A stretch of 64,000 nucleotides of DNA from Closterium sp. NIES-65. Lineage: Eukaryota > Streptophyta > Zygnematophyceae > Desmidiales > Closteriaceae. The notes under the pieces were generated by a model. It did no database searches. It was not told where the DNA came from and worked only from the letters and a program-made list of their open reading frames with translations. Position numbers and translations under genes: made by a program. Every line of letters starts with the position of its first letter. Position 1 is the stretch's first letter. Of this stretch, positions 32,890 to 45,500 are shown in pieces. The stretch covers positions 3,843,001 to 3,907,000 of the forward strand of contig CANXME010000532.1 in the NCBI GenBank assembly GCA_948144175.1, in the 5' to 3' direction.

Positions 32890-35800
32890 TCAAGAAGTGA
32901 GCAAGTGAGGCAAGACACGCACAAGGCCCAGCTGCGTGCAGCAGCACTGATGATCACAAGGCGCAAGTGCCTTGGTGAAGACATCAGCAATGTTGGCCTC
33001 AGAGGCCACGTAAGCAAGTCGCAACTGTCCACGCTGCTGTAGCTCACGAGCAAGAAAGTAGCGGAGAGCAATGTGCTTTGTCCTGTGCTCCAGTCGCTGC
33101 TCTCGACACAAAGCCAGCATGGCCTTGTTGTCTACGTAAAGGACTCGAGGAGAACGAGGCGGCTCTCCAAGGTCGGTCAGCAGGTAGGTGAGCCAGCGTA
33201 ACTCCTGTGCAGCCATGGCCCCGGCGTAGATCTCAGCCTCACAACTGGAGCCGAGAACAGAAGACGAGCGGGTAGCCCGCCACGAAACAGAGCCGGAGCC
33301 AAGGCTGAAGGTGTAACCCTGTGACGACCGCTGCGTAGCCTGGTCGTCAGCCCAAGAAGCGTCTACGTGCCCTGTGAGGACCACTGGACTCCGCCCTCCA
33401 AGCACTAGCCCCATGTCTGACGTACTGCACAAGTAGCGCAACACCCTCTTCGCTGCAGCCATGTGCTCTGGTCGGTGTCTCCCAGGAGCAACATAGCGTG
33501 CAAGAATGCTCAGAGGGTATGCAAGGTCAGGTCGTGTGCAGGTCATCAGGTACATGAGGCAGCCAACAAGCTCTGCATACGGGCCACTCGACTCTACGGA
33601 CTCATCCGAAGGCAGAGCTGAGAGCGAGTGGCGAGTAGGCAGAGGAGTGGCCTGAGGCGAGGAGTACGTGAAGCCGAAGCGCTGAAGGACCTGCTGCACC
33701 ATGTGTGACTGAGTCAGGGTAATGGTGCGTCGTGCTCTGTCCTGGGTGATCCGCAAGCCAAGGTAGCTGCGCAGTTCACCCAGGTCAGTGCACGTGTGTC
33801 TCTTCTTCAGCTCGGACTTCACGTAGGCGAGTCCAGCAGTGTCAGGTGTGGCAAAGACCAAGTCGTCGACGTACACGAGGATGTAGAACGGCGGCAGAGA
33901 GGTGTCGGTGCGCAGAAACAGCGACGGGTCTGCAGTGGAGGGAGCAAACCCAAGTGCCGCCAGCGTAGTCCTCAGTGTGTCGTGCCACTCACACGGCGCC
34001 TGGCGGAGACCGTAGACTGGACGCCGGAGACTCGACTTGGTACCAGGAGGGAAAGACCCAGTGAAGCCAGGTCGGCGACGTAGCCAGATCTCCTCGTGCA
34101 GGCTGCCCTGCAAGAAAGCAGTGCTAAAGTCGAGAGAGTGCAGCTCGTAGTCACGGTGAGCAGCAAGGTGCAGCAGTACCCGAAGAGTGGTCATCTTCGG
34201 GGTGGGGGAGAAGGTCTTAAAGTAGTCAACTCTCTGCCGCTGACTGAAACCACGAGCCACGTACCGCGCCTTGAAGGCAGGCGGAGAACCCGGCGGCCGC
34301 TTCACCCTGAAAATCCACATGCCACTGACGATGTTCGCCCCAGGAGGGGGAACAGCGTCAACGTAGGTGCCTGTGGACTTCGAGGAAGCCATCTCTGCAT
34401 CCATAGCTGCCTGCCACTGAGAGGAGTAGGGACCCTCTATCGCCTCCGCGTAAGAGCGCGGAGTCGGGATGTCTAGTGCATCCGGGTCTCCCTCAGGGGC
34501 TAGCAGTACAGACGCGAGATGAGGTGAAGCGGCGGCCAGACACTGAAACTCCTCCTGCGTGTCCTCAAGGACGTCCGTGCCAAGGGAACACTCACCCCGG
34601 ACGGACGGAGGACAGACAGACTCAGACTCAGCGACAAGACCAGCAGCGTAGTCTAGACGACAGCGCGCAGCAAAGTCGACGAGCTCAGTGACAAGGGCAG
34701 ACGCAGCAGAAGACTCGAAAGAAGGGTCAGTGACAGCAGTAGCAAGGAGACGCGTGATATTAGGAGTGGCAGCACGAAGAGAGTCCGACTCCGGGTCGGC
34801 AAGAGCAGGAAGAGAGGAAGAAGGAGGAGAATGCAAAGGGGCACGTAGAGGAGCAGTGGACGGACGCAGAGACATCCGGTGCGTGCCAGAGACAGGAGGC
34901 GGACGCTGACGCGAACCGCGACCACTAGTGCGCGCAGTACGAACAGGCGACGCAGGACGAGACGCAGGCTCACGACGCTCAGTAAGACCTCCAGTCGGAC
35001 CAGCGTAGGGAGAAGGAGCAGGCAAAGGGGAGGCAGGCTGTAGCAGTGACTGGACAGGCTGTGGACCCTCTAAGGGAGGAGGAGGAGGACCAGGAGAAGG
35101 TGGAAGACCAAGAACCTGCTGCAGGAGCGGTACGAAGTACGGTCGGGTCCGCGTGGTGACGCCAGAAACAGCAGGGACAGCACCAGTACCCCCAGCAGGA
35201 GTACCCGCTCCAGCAGCACCTCCAGCAGCACCTCCAGTAGCTCCAGAACCCCCAGCAGCGCCTCCAGTAGCCTCAGAAACTCCAGCAGCACCAGGAGCAC
35301 CGCCAGTCGAACCACCAGTGGTAGTCTCAGCGCCAACACCCTCAGCAGCACCAGCTCCAGGCGAACCCGCAGGCCCAGCAGCCCAAGTTCTCCCAGTACG
35401 AGCACCTCCCGGACCCGCGGCAGCAGCACCCTCAGCAGCAGAAGAACCTCCAGCACCAGCAGCACACCTCCAGCGCCGAGCAAACCACTCACGCAGCTCC
35501 TGTGAGGAGAGTGGCTCTCGGCGAGATGAAGCACCCGGAGAAGCTCCAGGCGAAGAACCTCCAGGCTCACCACCCCCAGGCAAAGCACCTCTAGGCGTAG
35601 CACCCCTAGGCTCAGCACCCCCAGGCTCAGCACCCCCAGGCTCAGCACCCCCAGACTCAGCACCCTCAGACCCCGCACCCCCAGGCTCAGCACCCCCAAG
35701 CACAGCACCCCCAGGCTCAGCTCCCGCAGCAGCACCAGAGTCACCAGTGACCTCGACAGGCTCAACCGCGTCTACCTGGGACACACCTGAAGGGGCAGGA

Positions 35801-38798
35801 CCCTGAGGGGGGAGGGGGTCGACCGGGGGGGGACCTGGTACCAAGAAGAGCGGGGTCGGGGGGAGGGACGGAGTGCGGTAGGGGAAGAGGCGGTACTAGG
35901 GTACCGACTCGTCGAACGTGACATCCTGGGAGGACAGAACACGTCGAAAGGTGGGGTGGTAGAACTGCCACCCAGGGGCGTCGGGGGGGAACCCCAGGAA
36001 GACGCAGGGAGCAGCGCGAGGGGACAGCTTGTCCGCAGACAAGTCGCGGACAAACGCCCGAGATCCCAAGACCCGGAACGCCGACGCATCGCCAACCTTC
36101 TCCGTCCACAGCAGGGCTGGGGAGGTCTCCGGCCTAGAGACCCTGGGGTGGAGGTTGATCTGATGCGCCGCGTACCTGACCGCAAACGGCCACAGAAAAT
36201 GGGGGGCAGCCGCATGCATCATAGACGTACGAGCGACGTCCATGACCATGCCAATGCGGCGCTCTGCAATCCCATTTTGCTGCGGTGAGTCCGGAAGCGT
36301 GAAGGTCTGGTGGATGCGTCGCGCACAACAGTAGGCACTCAGAAGGCCAGAGGAGAACTCTCCGCCTCTGCCCAAGTGCAGACGCAACACAGGAAAGTCC
36401 GAGCCAAAGCTCTGCCTGAGCTGGAGACGAGCTGCGCGGATCCAGTCGATCAGCACCTCAGTGACATCACCCTTGCTGCGCAAGGGGAAGACTGTGGTGT
36501 AACGCGAGTAGTCGTCAACCACCAATAGGAAGTAGCGCTCGTGACCGAGTCCAGGGACGCGGGCAGGGCCCCACACGTCCATGTGAAGCGTCTGCAACGG
36601 AGCCTCTGTCGGAGGAAACTGGGAGGAGTGAGGGGCAGCACGCTGGCGCCCCTCGACACAGGGGACACAGGCAAGGCCAGGGCCCTGAGGAAGGGGAGGG
36701 AGGGACCGGGGGAGACCAGACACAAGAAGACGGGAGGCCATGCCTCTGAGCCGAAGTAGGGAGGGGTGGCCAAGGCGGTGGTGCCAGAGGAGGGTCTCGT
36801 GAGACAGACGGCGACACGAACAGGGGGCAGACTCAGGACCAGACCTGGGCGCTGCAGCAAACACCTGACCAGACGAAGAGACCCTACCAGACTCAGCACC
36901 TGGAGGAGAAGCAGTGGTCAGTGTGTACAGGCTCGACCCTGGCTGACGTGTAAACGTAGCCAGGTGGCGACCTGTGCTAGCCTCTGTGCAGTGTGTCACC
37001 CGCTGACGAGCAGGAGTGAACCGGTGGACACCCGCATCCTGTAGGTTAGCACCACTCACCAAGTTCGTAGAGAACGAGGGGAGGTAGAGACCAGACAGGG
37101 TGCCAGGGGAGCCGCCGGACACGGGAGGACTGTGGAGAAACGAGACAGGACAGGACCCCCAGAGGGGTCAGCCAGGGACACCGCAACCGGCCGACTAAGC
37201 GGCGTGAGAGTGATGCGGTCCCGAAAGAAGGAGCGAGACGCCCCAGAGTCAAGGGTGAAGGTGTGAGAGGCCGAAGCCGACACAGTACCTGAGAGTGCAG
37301 ACTCACCAGTACCTGAGAGCACAGACGCACGGGCACCTAGAGCAGCAGCCTCAGTGGCACCTGACGCAGCAGTACCAATGCCCGGGTCGGGCGGGAAACA
37401 CCGGTAACAGTCACCCTCATCACTAACAGTCACAGCATACATGGCATTAAGGATAGCATCAAAGTCAAGATCAAAGATAGCTACACCAGCCCTAGACAGC
37501 TCTCCCCAGCGGGGGATCTCAGAGGCCTCCGGAATTTGCTGGCGCCAAGCGTCGGTCGGGCGGACAAAGCAGCGGCGGGCGGTGTGGGTGCCCCCACACT
37601 GCTCACCCGCGCGGTCGCCGGTGCGAAGGACGTAGGTGCAGGGACCGAACGCCCCACCACGCTGACGCTGCGAGTACCACTCACGGAGCTGCTGAGGGGC
37701 GGGGACGTCGCGAGAGCGCTGCTGCTGCTGCTGCTGCTGGCGCTGACCACCCCCAGTGCTTCTCCGCTGGGACGAGCCACTCCGACCACCTCCACCATCG
37801 CCACCCCCGCCTCCGCCGCCACCGCCGCCACCGCCACCCTCGCCCCCGCCGCTCCCACCGCCACCTCCACCGCCACCTCCGCCACCACCTCCGCCTCCAC
37901 TGCCGCCACTAGTACCTCCACCCCCGCCCCCACCTCCACCGCCACCCCCACTCCCCCCGCCGTCCCCACCTCCTCCGCCACCGCCCCCGCCAGCTCCACC
38001 CGCTCCCTTGCCCCCCTTGCCCTTGCCAGAGCGGCGCCTACCGCTGGGGGCAGACGCCGCACCGACCGACTCTAGACCAGCGAGGTCGGCCGCAGCAGCA
38101 GAGGCGACAGAGGGTAACAGGGGGGAAGGAGAACACCCCTCAAAGATGGGGGTGCGGGGGTCACCACGAGAGGCCCCTACAGCGACTATGATCTTCTCGG
38201 CCGCTAGGAGGGACTTCTCGAGGAGGTCGACAGTGAGGGTGGTGGGACAGACAGAGAGAAACTGGTCCCTAACAGCACGAAGGGACTCAGGGAGACGGGT
38301 GACTAGAAAGTAGAGGGTGATGTACATGGGAGGGGGGTTATCGGCGCAGAAGGCAGCTGGAAGCGCAGCTCGGTAGCGAGTGTCACTAGCGCGCAGGTGG
38401 GTAAAGAGGTCAGCGACTGTGGGAAAGGCAGCAAGGTCAGGGAAGAGGTAAGGTAGCATGAGGCGGCTCAGTGTAGCAGTGGAAGGGGAGGAGTAGCGCG
38501 CAACTACAGCGTCGTACAAGGCCTGAGCGGTCTTGCACTGACTAAAGTGTGCACGCTCAGAGGAAGGGAGGTGGCGACGCACAGCAAGACGTGCAGCAGC
38601 ATCGCGTGTGGCCCACTTGGAGCGATCAGTGGGGTCAGCATCAGCAGGAGGGGCAGGGACAGCGCTAGAGGCAAAGTCAAAGAGAGAGATGTCGTCTACT
38701 GAATCGCACTGCAAGTACAGCTGCAGGTCCTCGACCCAGACCGCAAAGTCAATGGCGCGACCCTCAGCGTCAAAGGCCAGGACACTAGGGGTGGCCAT
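32890..38798 (-). pseudogene. gag-pol coding region of Copia-H
   Basis: From the gag ATG (38,798) to the pol stop (32,890): gag core ([24 protein letters not shown]), a long Gly tract (about 38,030-37,770) with a Gln run, the C-x13-C-x3-H-x4-C motif (about 37,590-37,640), protease LDSGAS (about 37,240), gag-pre-integrase WHHRLGHPS (about 36,780), integrase VVDDYSRY (about 36,510), a GAEPGG repeat linker (about 35,560-35,720), RT with YVDD (about 33,870) and RNase H. About two or three breaks. Same family as Copia-C, G and I. Confidence 0.9.
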
Positions 38799-38919
38799 GA
38801 TAGCAGCCGACAGTCTCACCAGAGAGGAAGGGTCGAGCAGCTCAGTAGAACAGCAACACGGCAGCTCAGCAACTCCGCCGGCCCAGGAGTAGCAGCAGCC
38901 CCACAGGACCCGGCGCTCG

Positions 38920-39540
38920 GCACCGTAGGCGGCTCGGGCGGCTCGGGCGGCTCGGGCGGCTAGGGCGGCTCGGGCGGCTCGGGTGGCTCGGGCGTTCAGC
39001 GGCACGGGCGACTCGGGCGGCTCTGCTGCTCGGGCAGCGCGCGCGGCTCGGGTGACGCGGGTGACACGGGCGGCGCGGGCGTCGTGACGGGCTGCTCACG
39101 GGCGGCTCACGGGCAGCTCACGGGCGGCTGTACGGGCGGCTGCACAGGCGGCACTGGCGGCTCACGGGCGGCACGACGGGCGGCTGCACGGGCGGCTGCA
39201 CAGGCGGCTTGACGGGCGGCTGCACGGGCGGCTGCACGGGCGGTGCAGCTCACGGGCAGCCGAGGGCGGCGCACGGGCGGCGCGTCGGGCGGCGCACTGA
39301 CGGCTTACGGGCGGCTGACGGGCGGCTAAGGGCGACGCGCGGACAGCGCGTGGGCTGCCTGGGGCCTAGCGAGAGGCGCGCGGGCTGATTAGGGCGGCGC
39401 GCGGGCCGCTTAGGGTGGTGCGCGGGCTGCTAAGAACGGCGCGCGAGCTGCAAAGGGTGGCGCGCGGGCTGCACAGGGCCTGGACGGGCGGCGCTCTAGT
39501 GTCTAGGGCGGCGCGCTGGCGGCGTGAGGCCTGAACAGGC
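38920..39540. repeat. GC-rich leader arrays of Copia-H
   Basis: A 9-bp GGCGGCTCG-type run (about 38,930-39,060) followed by irregular 9-12 bp GGCGGCTGCACG-type units to about 39,540. Non-coding. Confidence 0.85.
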
Positions 39541-39624
39541 AGCGCGCGGGCAGCTAAAGGCCAGTCGACAGAGTAAGAGAGAGCCCGGAGTGCGCTCCGG
39601 GCAGAAAAAAAAGTTCGAAGTAGT

Positions 39625-39670
39625 GGTGGGCCCTAAGCACAGTTCCCACAGGGGAACCTGCTCGATACCA
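39625..39670 (-). promoter_or_regulatory. PBS and post-PBS stem-loop of Copia-H
   Basis: TGGTATCGAGC, stem-loop GTTCCC-CTGT-GGGAAC, then GGGCCCACC in element orientation. Confidence 0.75.
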
Positions 39671-39804
39671 TGAGAAGAAGTGAACGAGAATGAATCAACT
39701 ATGAATGAAGTGAGTACATATAGGAAACCCTGATTGGGTTGTACCCCCTATGGGATACCCCACTATAGCCTACACAAATATATATAAGCTATAATGTTCT
39801 GACA
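39671..39804 (-). repeat. 5' LTR of Copia-H (134 bp)
   Basis: Ends at 39,804; AGAGA follows. Confidence 0.95.
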
Positions 39805-40108
39805 AGAGAAGGTCTGAAAGTAGTCAACTCCCTGCCGCTGACTGAAGCCACGAGCCACGTACCGCGCCTTGAAGACAGGTGGAGAGCCCAACGGCCGCTT
39901 CACCCTGAAGATCCACATGCCACTGACGATGTTCGCCCCAGGAGGGGGAACCGCGTCAACGTAGGTGCCTGTGGACTTCCAGGAAGCCATCTCTGCATCC
40001 ATAGCTGCCTGCCACTGAGAGGAGTAGGGACCCTCTACGGCCTCCGCGTAAGAGCGCGGAGTCGGGATGTCTAGTGCATCCGGGTCTCCCTCAGGGGTAA
40101 GCAGTACG
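39805..40108 (-). pseudogene. RT 5' piece of Copia-G
   Basis: About 100 codons at the start of copia [46 protein letters not shown] and [18 protein letters not shown]. Bounded by Copia-H and Copia-I. Confidence 0.9.
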
Positions 40109-40239
40109 TGTCAGATTATTATAGCTGATGCATGTTTGTAGGCCATAGTGGGGTAGCACATATGGGGTACAGTTTGCTAGGGTTGTATTTGTACCCAACT
40201 CTGACTTAGTCAATTCATTCCTGTTCAGTTAGTTTCACA
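40109..40239 (+). repeat. 5' LTR of Copia-I (131 bp)
   Basis: TGTCAGATTATT...TTTCACA, with GGGTACA/TGTACCC arms around CTAGGGTT. Confidence 0.95.
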
Positions 40240-40284
40240 TGGTATAGAGCGAGTCCCTCCTAAGGACCGTTCTTTGGGCCCACC
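40240..40284 (+). promoter_or_regulatory. PBS and post-PBS stem-loop of Copia-I
   Basis: TGGTATAGAGC, a short stem GTCC-CTCCTAA-GGAC, then GGGCCCACC (40,276-40,284). Confidence 0.65.
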
Positions 40285-40559
40285 CACGATTTTTTTTTTC
40301 CTGCCCGGAGCGCGCCCTATTCTCCCCGAGGCGCGCTCCCCCTAGTGCGCGTCGAGCTGCCCTTGTGGCGCCCCGAGAGTCGCGCGCGCGACTCATTTTT
40401 TTCGCGCGCGCGGCCCAGGCCCCACTTCGCGCGGCCCTTACAGCCGCGCCGCGCCGCCCTCTCGGCTCTGCCGCGCCGCGCCGCCCTCAAGACGGCCGCG
40501 CGGCCTCTTCGTCGCTGCACCAGGCCCCCCCCGCTGCACCTCTGTCGGCCCCGCAGCCG

Positions 40560-41390
40560 CCTTACCTGACGGCCGCCGCCTCACCTGACGGCCCGCCGCC
40601 TCGACTTCTGGCCCGCCACCTCACCAGACGGCCCCCCCGCCTCACCTGACGGCCCACCGTCTCACCTGCTGGCCCGCCACCTTACCTGACGGCCCCGCCG
40701 CCTCACCTGACGGCCCGCCGCCACCTTACCTGACGGCCCCGCCGCCTCACCTGACGGCCCGCCGCCTCACCTACTGGCCCGCCACCTGACCTGACGGCCC
40801 CGCCGCCTCACCTGACGGCCCGCCGCCTGACCTGCTGGCCCGCCACCTCACCTGACGGCCCGCCGCCTCACCCGCTGGCCCGCCACCTGACCTAACGGCC
40901 CCGCCGCCTCACCTGCTGGCCCGCCACCTGACCTGACGGCCCCGCCGCCTCACCCGACGGCTCGCCACCTCGCCTACTGGCCCGCCACCTGACGGCTCCG
41001 CCGTCCCCTGTCCCGGCCCCGCCGCTGCACCCTGACGGCCCCCCCGTCCCCTGCCCCAGCCCCGCCGCTGCACCCTGACGGCCCCGCCGTCCCCTGTCCC
41101 GGCCCCGCAGCTGCACCCTGACGGCCCCGCCGAGCCGCCCAGCAGCAGCCGAGCCGCCCAGCCGCAGCCGAGCCGCCCAGCAGCAGCTGAGCCGCCCAGC
41201 AGCAGCCGCGCCGCCCAGCAGCAGCCGAGCCGCCCTGCCGCAGCCGAGCCGCCCAGCAGCAGCCGAGCCGCCCAGCAGCAGCCGAGCCGCCCAGCAGCAG
41301 CCGAGCCGCCCGGTACCCGAGCTACCCGAGCCGCCCGAGCCGCCCGAGCCGCCCGAGCCGCCCGACTCAGCCCGAGCTGCCTGCTGCTGT
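40560..41390. repeat. GC-rich leader arrays of Copia-I
   Basis: Three successive arrays: about 20-bp CACCTGACGGCCCCGCCGCC-type units (40,565-41,120), 19-bp GAGCCGCCCAGCAGCAGCC units (41,125-41,310) and 9-bp GAGCCGCCC units (41,325-41,375). Gag starts 45 bp after the last one. Confidence 0.9.
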
Positions 41391-41433
41391 CCTACCCGAC
41401 TCTCCTAGCCCGGTGAGACTTTCAGCTGCTGCC

Positions 41434-42507
41434 ATGGCCACCCCCAATGTTCTTACTTTTGACGCTGAGGGGAGGGCCATTGACTTTGCCGTCTGGATTG
41501 AAGACCTGCAGCTGTACTTACTGTGTGATGCGATAGATGAGGTCTCTCTCTTTGACTTTGTCTCTGGCGCTGTCCCTGCCCCGCCTGCTGATGCTGACTC
41601 TGCTGCTCGCTCCAAGTGGGCGACCCGCGATGCTGCTGCACGTCTTGCTGTGCGTCGCCACCTCCCTTCCTCTGAGCGTGCCCACTTTAGTCAGTGCAAG
41701 ACCGCTCAGGCCTTGTACGACGCTGTAGTTGCACGCTACTCCTCCCCTTCCTCCGCTACCCTTAGCCGCCTCATGCTACCGTTTCTCTTCCCTGACCTCG
41801 CTTCCTTTCCCACTGTTGCTGACCTAGTTACCCACCTCCGCGCTAGTGACACCCGCTACCGTGCTGCCCTTCCTGCTGAGTTCCGCGCTGCGAACCCTCC
41901 TCCCATGTACATCACTCTCTACTTTCTCGTCACCCGTCTCCCTGAGTCCCTTCGTGTCGTTAGGGACCAGTTTCTCTGTGTCTGTCCCACCACTCTCAGT
42001 GTCGACCTCCTTGAGGAGTCCCTGCTAGCGGCTGAGAAGAGTATTGTCGCTGTAGGGGCCTCTCGGGGTGACCCTCGCACCCCCATCTTTGAGGGGTGTG
42101 GTCCTTCCCCCCTGCTACCCTCTGTCGCCTCTGCCGCTGCGGCTGACCTCGCTGGTTTTGAGTCGGTCGGCGCGGCGTCTGCCCCCAGCGGCAGACGCCG
42201 CTCTGGCAAGGGCAAGGGGGGCAAGGGAGCGGGTGGAGCTAGAGGGGGCGGTGGAGGAGGCGGTGGGGGCGGAGGGGGGAGTGGGAGTGGCGGTGGGGGT
42301 GGTGGCGGGAGTGGAGGTACTAGTGGCGGCGGTGGAGGCGGAGGTGGCGGCGGAGGTGGTAGCGGAGGAGGCGGTGGGAGCGGTGGGAGCGACGGTCCTG
42401 GTGGGGGAGGTGGCGGTGGAGACGGGGGTGGCGGTGGAGGCGGGGGTGGCGGTGGAGGCGGGAATCGGAGTGGCTCGTCCCAGCGGAGCAGCTCTGGGGG
42501 TGGTCAG

Positions 42508-42548
<41 letters not shown>

Positions 42549-45500
42549 GCAGCAGCAGCAGCGCTCTCGCACCGTCCCCGGCCCTCAGCAGCTCCGTGAG
42601 TGGTACTTGCAGCGTCAGCGCGGTGGTGCACTTGGTCCCTGCCCCTACGTTCTTCGCACCGGTGACCGTGCGGGGGAGAGGTGTGGGGGCGCCCACACAG
42701 CCCGTCGCTGCTTTGGCCGCCTGACCGACGCCTGGCGTCAGCAGTTTCCGGAGGCCGCTGAGATCCCCCGCTGGGGAGAGCTGTCTAGGGCTGGAGTAGC
42801 TATTTATGATCTTGACTTTGATGCTATTCTCTCTGCTATGTATGCTGTGACTGGTAGTGATGAGGATGACTGTTACCGGTGTTTCCCGCCCGACCCGGGC
42901 ATTGGTACTGCCGCGTCAGGTACTAGTGAGGCTGCAGCTCTAGGTGCCAGTGCGTCTGTGCTCTCAGGTGCTGGTGAGTCCGCGCTCTCAAGTACTGTGT
43001 CGGCTTCGGCCTCTCACACCTTCACCCTTGACTCTGGAGCGTCTCGCTCCTTCTTTAGGGACCGCACCACTCTCACGCCGCTGAGTCGGCCGGTTGCGGT
43101 GTCCCTGGCTGACCCCTCTGGGGGACCTGTCCTGTCTCGCTTCTCCACTGTCCTCCCGTGTCCAGCGGCCCCCTCTGGCACCCTGACTGGTCTCTACCTC
43201 CCCTCGTTCTCGACGAACTTGGTGAGTGGTGCTGACCTCCAGGATGCTGGTGTCCACCAGTTCACCCCTGCTCGTCAGCGGGTGACCCACTGTACGGAGG
43301 CGGATACAGGTCGTCACCTGGCTACGTTTACACGTCGGCCAGGGTCGAGCCTGTACACACTGACCACTGCTTCTCCTCCAGGTGCTGCGTCTGGTAGAGT
43401 CCCTTCGTCTGGTCAGGTGTTTGCTGCAGCGTCCAGGTCTGGTCCTGAGTCTGCCCCCTGTTCGTGTCGTCGTCTGTCTCATGAGACCCTCCTCTGGCAC
43501 CACCGCCTTGGCCACCCCTCTCTGCTTCGGCTCAGAGGCATGGCCTCGCGGGTCCTTGTGTCTGGTCTTCCCCGGTCCCTCCCTCCCCTTCCTCCGGGCC
43601 CTGGCCCTGCCTGTGTCCCCTGTGTCGAGGGGCGCCAGCGTGCTGCCCCTCACTCCTCCCAGTTTCCTCCGATAGAGGCCCCGTTGCAGACGCTTCACAT
43701 GGACGTGTGGGGCCCAGCCCGCGTCCGTGGACAGGGTCAGGAGCGCTACTTCCTGCTGGTGGTTGACGACTACTCGCGTTACACCACAGTCTTCCCCTTG
43801 CGCAGCAAGGGTGAGGTCACTGAGGTGTTGATCGACTGGATCCGCGCAGCTCGTCTTCAGCTTCGGAGGAGCTTTGGCTCTGACTTCCCTGTTTTGCGTC
43901 TGCACTCGGACAGAGGCGGAGAGTTCTCCTCTGGCCTCCTGAGTGCCTACTGTCGTGTGCGAGGCATCCGTCAGACCTTCACGCTTCCGGACTCACCACA
44001 GCAGAATGGGATTGCTGAGCGCCGCATTGGCATGGTCATGGACGTCGCTCATACGTCCATGATGCATGCGGCTGCTCCCCATTTTCTGTGGCCGTTTGCG
44101 GTCAGGTACGCTGCGCACCAGATCAACCTCCACCCCAGGGTCTCTCGACCAGAGACCTCCCCAGCCCTGCTGTGGACGGGGAAGGTTGGCGATGCGTCGG
44201 CGTTCCGGGTCTGGGGATCTCGGGCGTTTGTTCGCGACCTGTCTGCGGACAAGCTGTCCCCTCGTGCTTCTCCCTGCGTCTTCCTGGGGTTCCCCCCCGA
44301 CGCCCCTGGGTGGCAGTTTTACCACCCCACCTCTCGACGTGTTCTGTCCTCCCAGGACGTCACGTTCGACGAGTCGGTACCCTACTACCGCCTCTTCCCC
44401 TACCGCACTCCGTCCCTCCCCCCGCCCCCGCTCTTCTTGGTACCAGGCCCCCCCCCGGTAGTCCCCCTCCCCCCTCAGGGTCATGCCCCTTCAGGTGTGT
44501 CCCAGGTAGACGCGGTCGAGCCTGTCGAGGTCACTGGTGACTCTGGTGCTGCTGCGGGAGCTGAGCCTGAGGGTGCGGGGTCTGGGGGTGCTGAGCCTGG
44601 GGGTACTGTGCCTGGGGGTGCTGAGCCTGGAGGTGTCGAGCCTGGGGGTGCTGTTCCTGGGGGTGCTGAGCCTGGGGGTGCTGAGCCTGGGGGTGCTGAG
44701 CCTGGGGGTGCTGAGCCTAGGGGTGCTGAGCCTGGGGGTGCTGTGCCTGGGGGTGCTGAGCCTGGGGGTGCTGAGCCTGGGGGTGCTTCGTCTCGCCGGG
44801 AGCCACTCTCCCCACAGGAGCTGCGTGAGTGGTTTACCAGGCGCTGGAGGCGTGCTGCTGGTGCTGGTGGTTCTTCGCCTGCAGTGGGTACTGCTGCCGT
44901 GCGTCCCGACAGTGCTCGTACTGTGGGTGCTGGAGCTGCTCGGTCTGAGGGTTCTCTTGGAGCTGGTGCTGCTGAGGGTGTTGGCGCTGAGTCTGCCGCT
45001 GGTGGTCCGACTGATAGTGCACCTGGTGCTGCTGCTGGGGGTTCTGGAGCTTCTGGAGGTGCTGCTGGAGGTGCTGCTGGCGTGGGTGCTCCTGACGGGG
45101 GGACTGGTGCTGTTCCTGCTGTTTCTGGTGTCGCCGCGCGGCCCCGACCGTACTTCGTTCCGCTCCTGCAGCAGGTTCTTGGTCTTGCACCTCCTCCTGC
45201 TCCCTTAGAGGGTCCGCAGCCTGTTCGGTCACAGCCACACCTACAGCCTGCCTCCCCTTTACCTGCTCCTTCTCCCTACGCTGGTCCGACTGGAGGTCTT
45301 ACTGAGCGTCGTGAGCCTGCGTCTCGTCCTGCGTCGCCTGTTCGTACTGAGCGCGCTAGTGGTCGTGGTTCGCGTCAGCGTCCTCCTCCTGTCCCTGGCA
45401 CGCACCGGATGTCACTGCGTCCGTCCACTGCTCCTCTGCGTGCCCCTTTGCCTTCTCCTCCTGCTTCCTCTCTTCCTGCTCTTGCCGACCCTGAGTCGGA

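Larger units (their letters stand above)
32544..39804 (-). mobile_element. Copia-H, Ty1/copia element, TSD AGAGA
   Basis: A 7.3 kb element inside the RT region of Copia-G. Its 134-bp LTRs (32,544-32,677 and 39,671-39,804) differ at one position. Duplication AGAGA at 32,539-32,543 and 39,805-39,809. It has PBS TGGTATCGAGC, a post-PBS stem-loop, a GC-rich leader, gag-pol, the 3' block and a polypurine hairpin. It is recent. The coding region is broken in about two or three places but keeps long open stretches. Confidence 0.95.
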
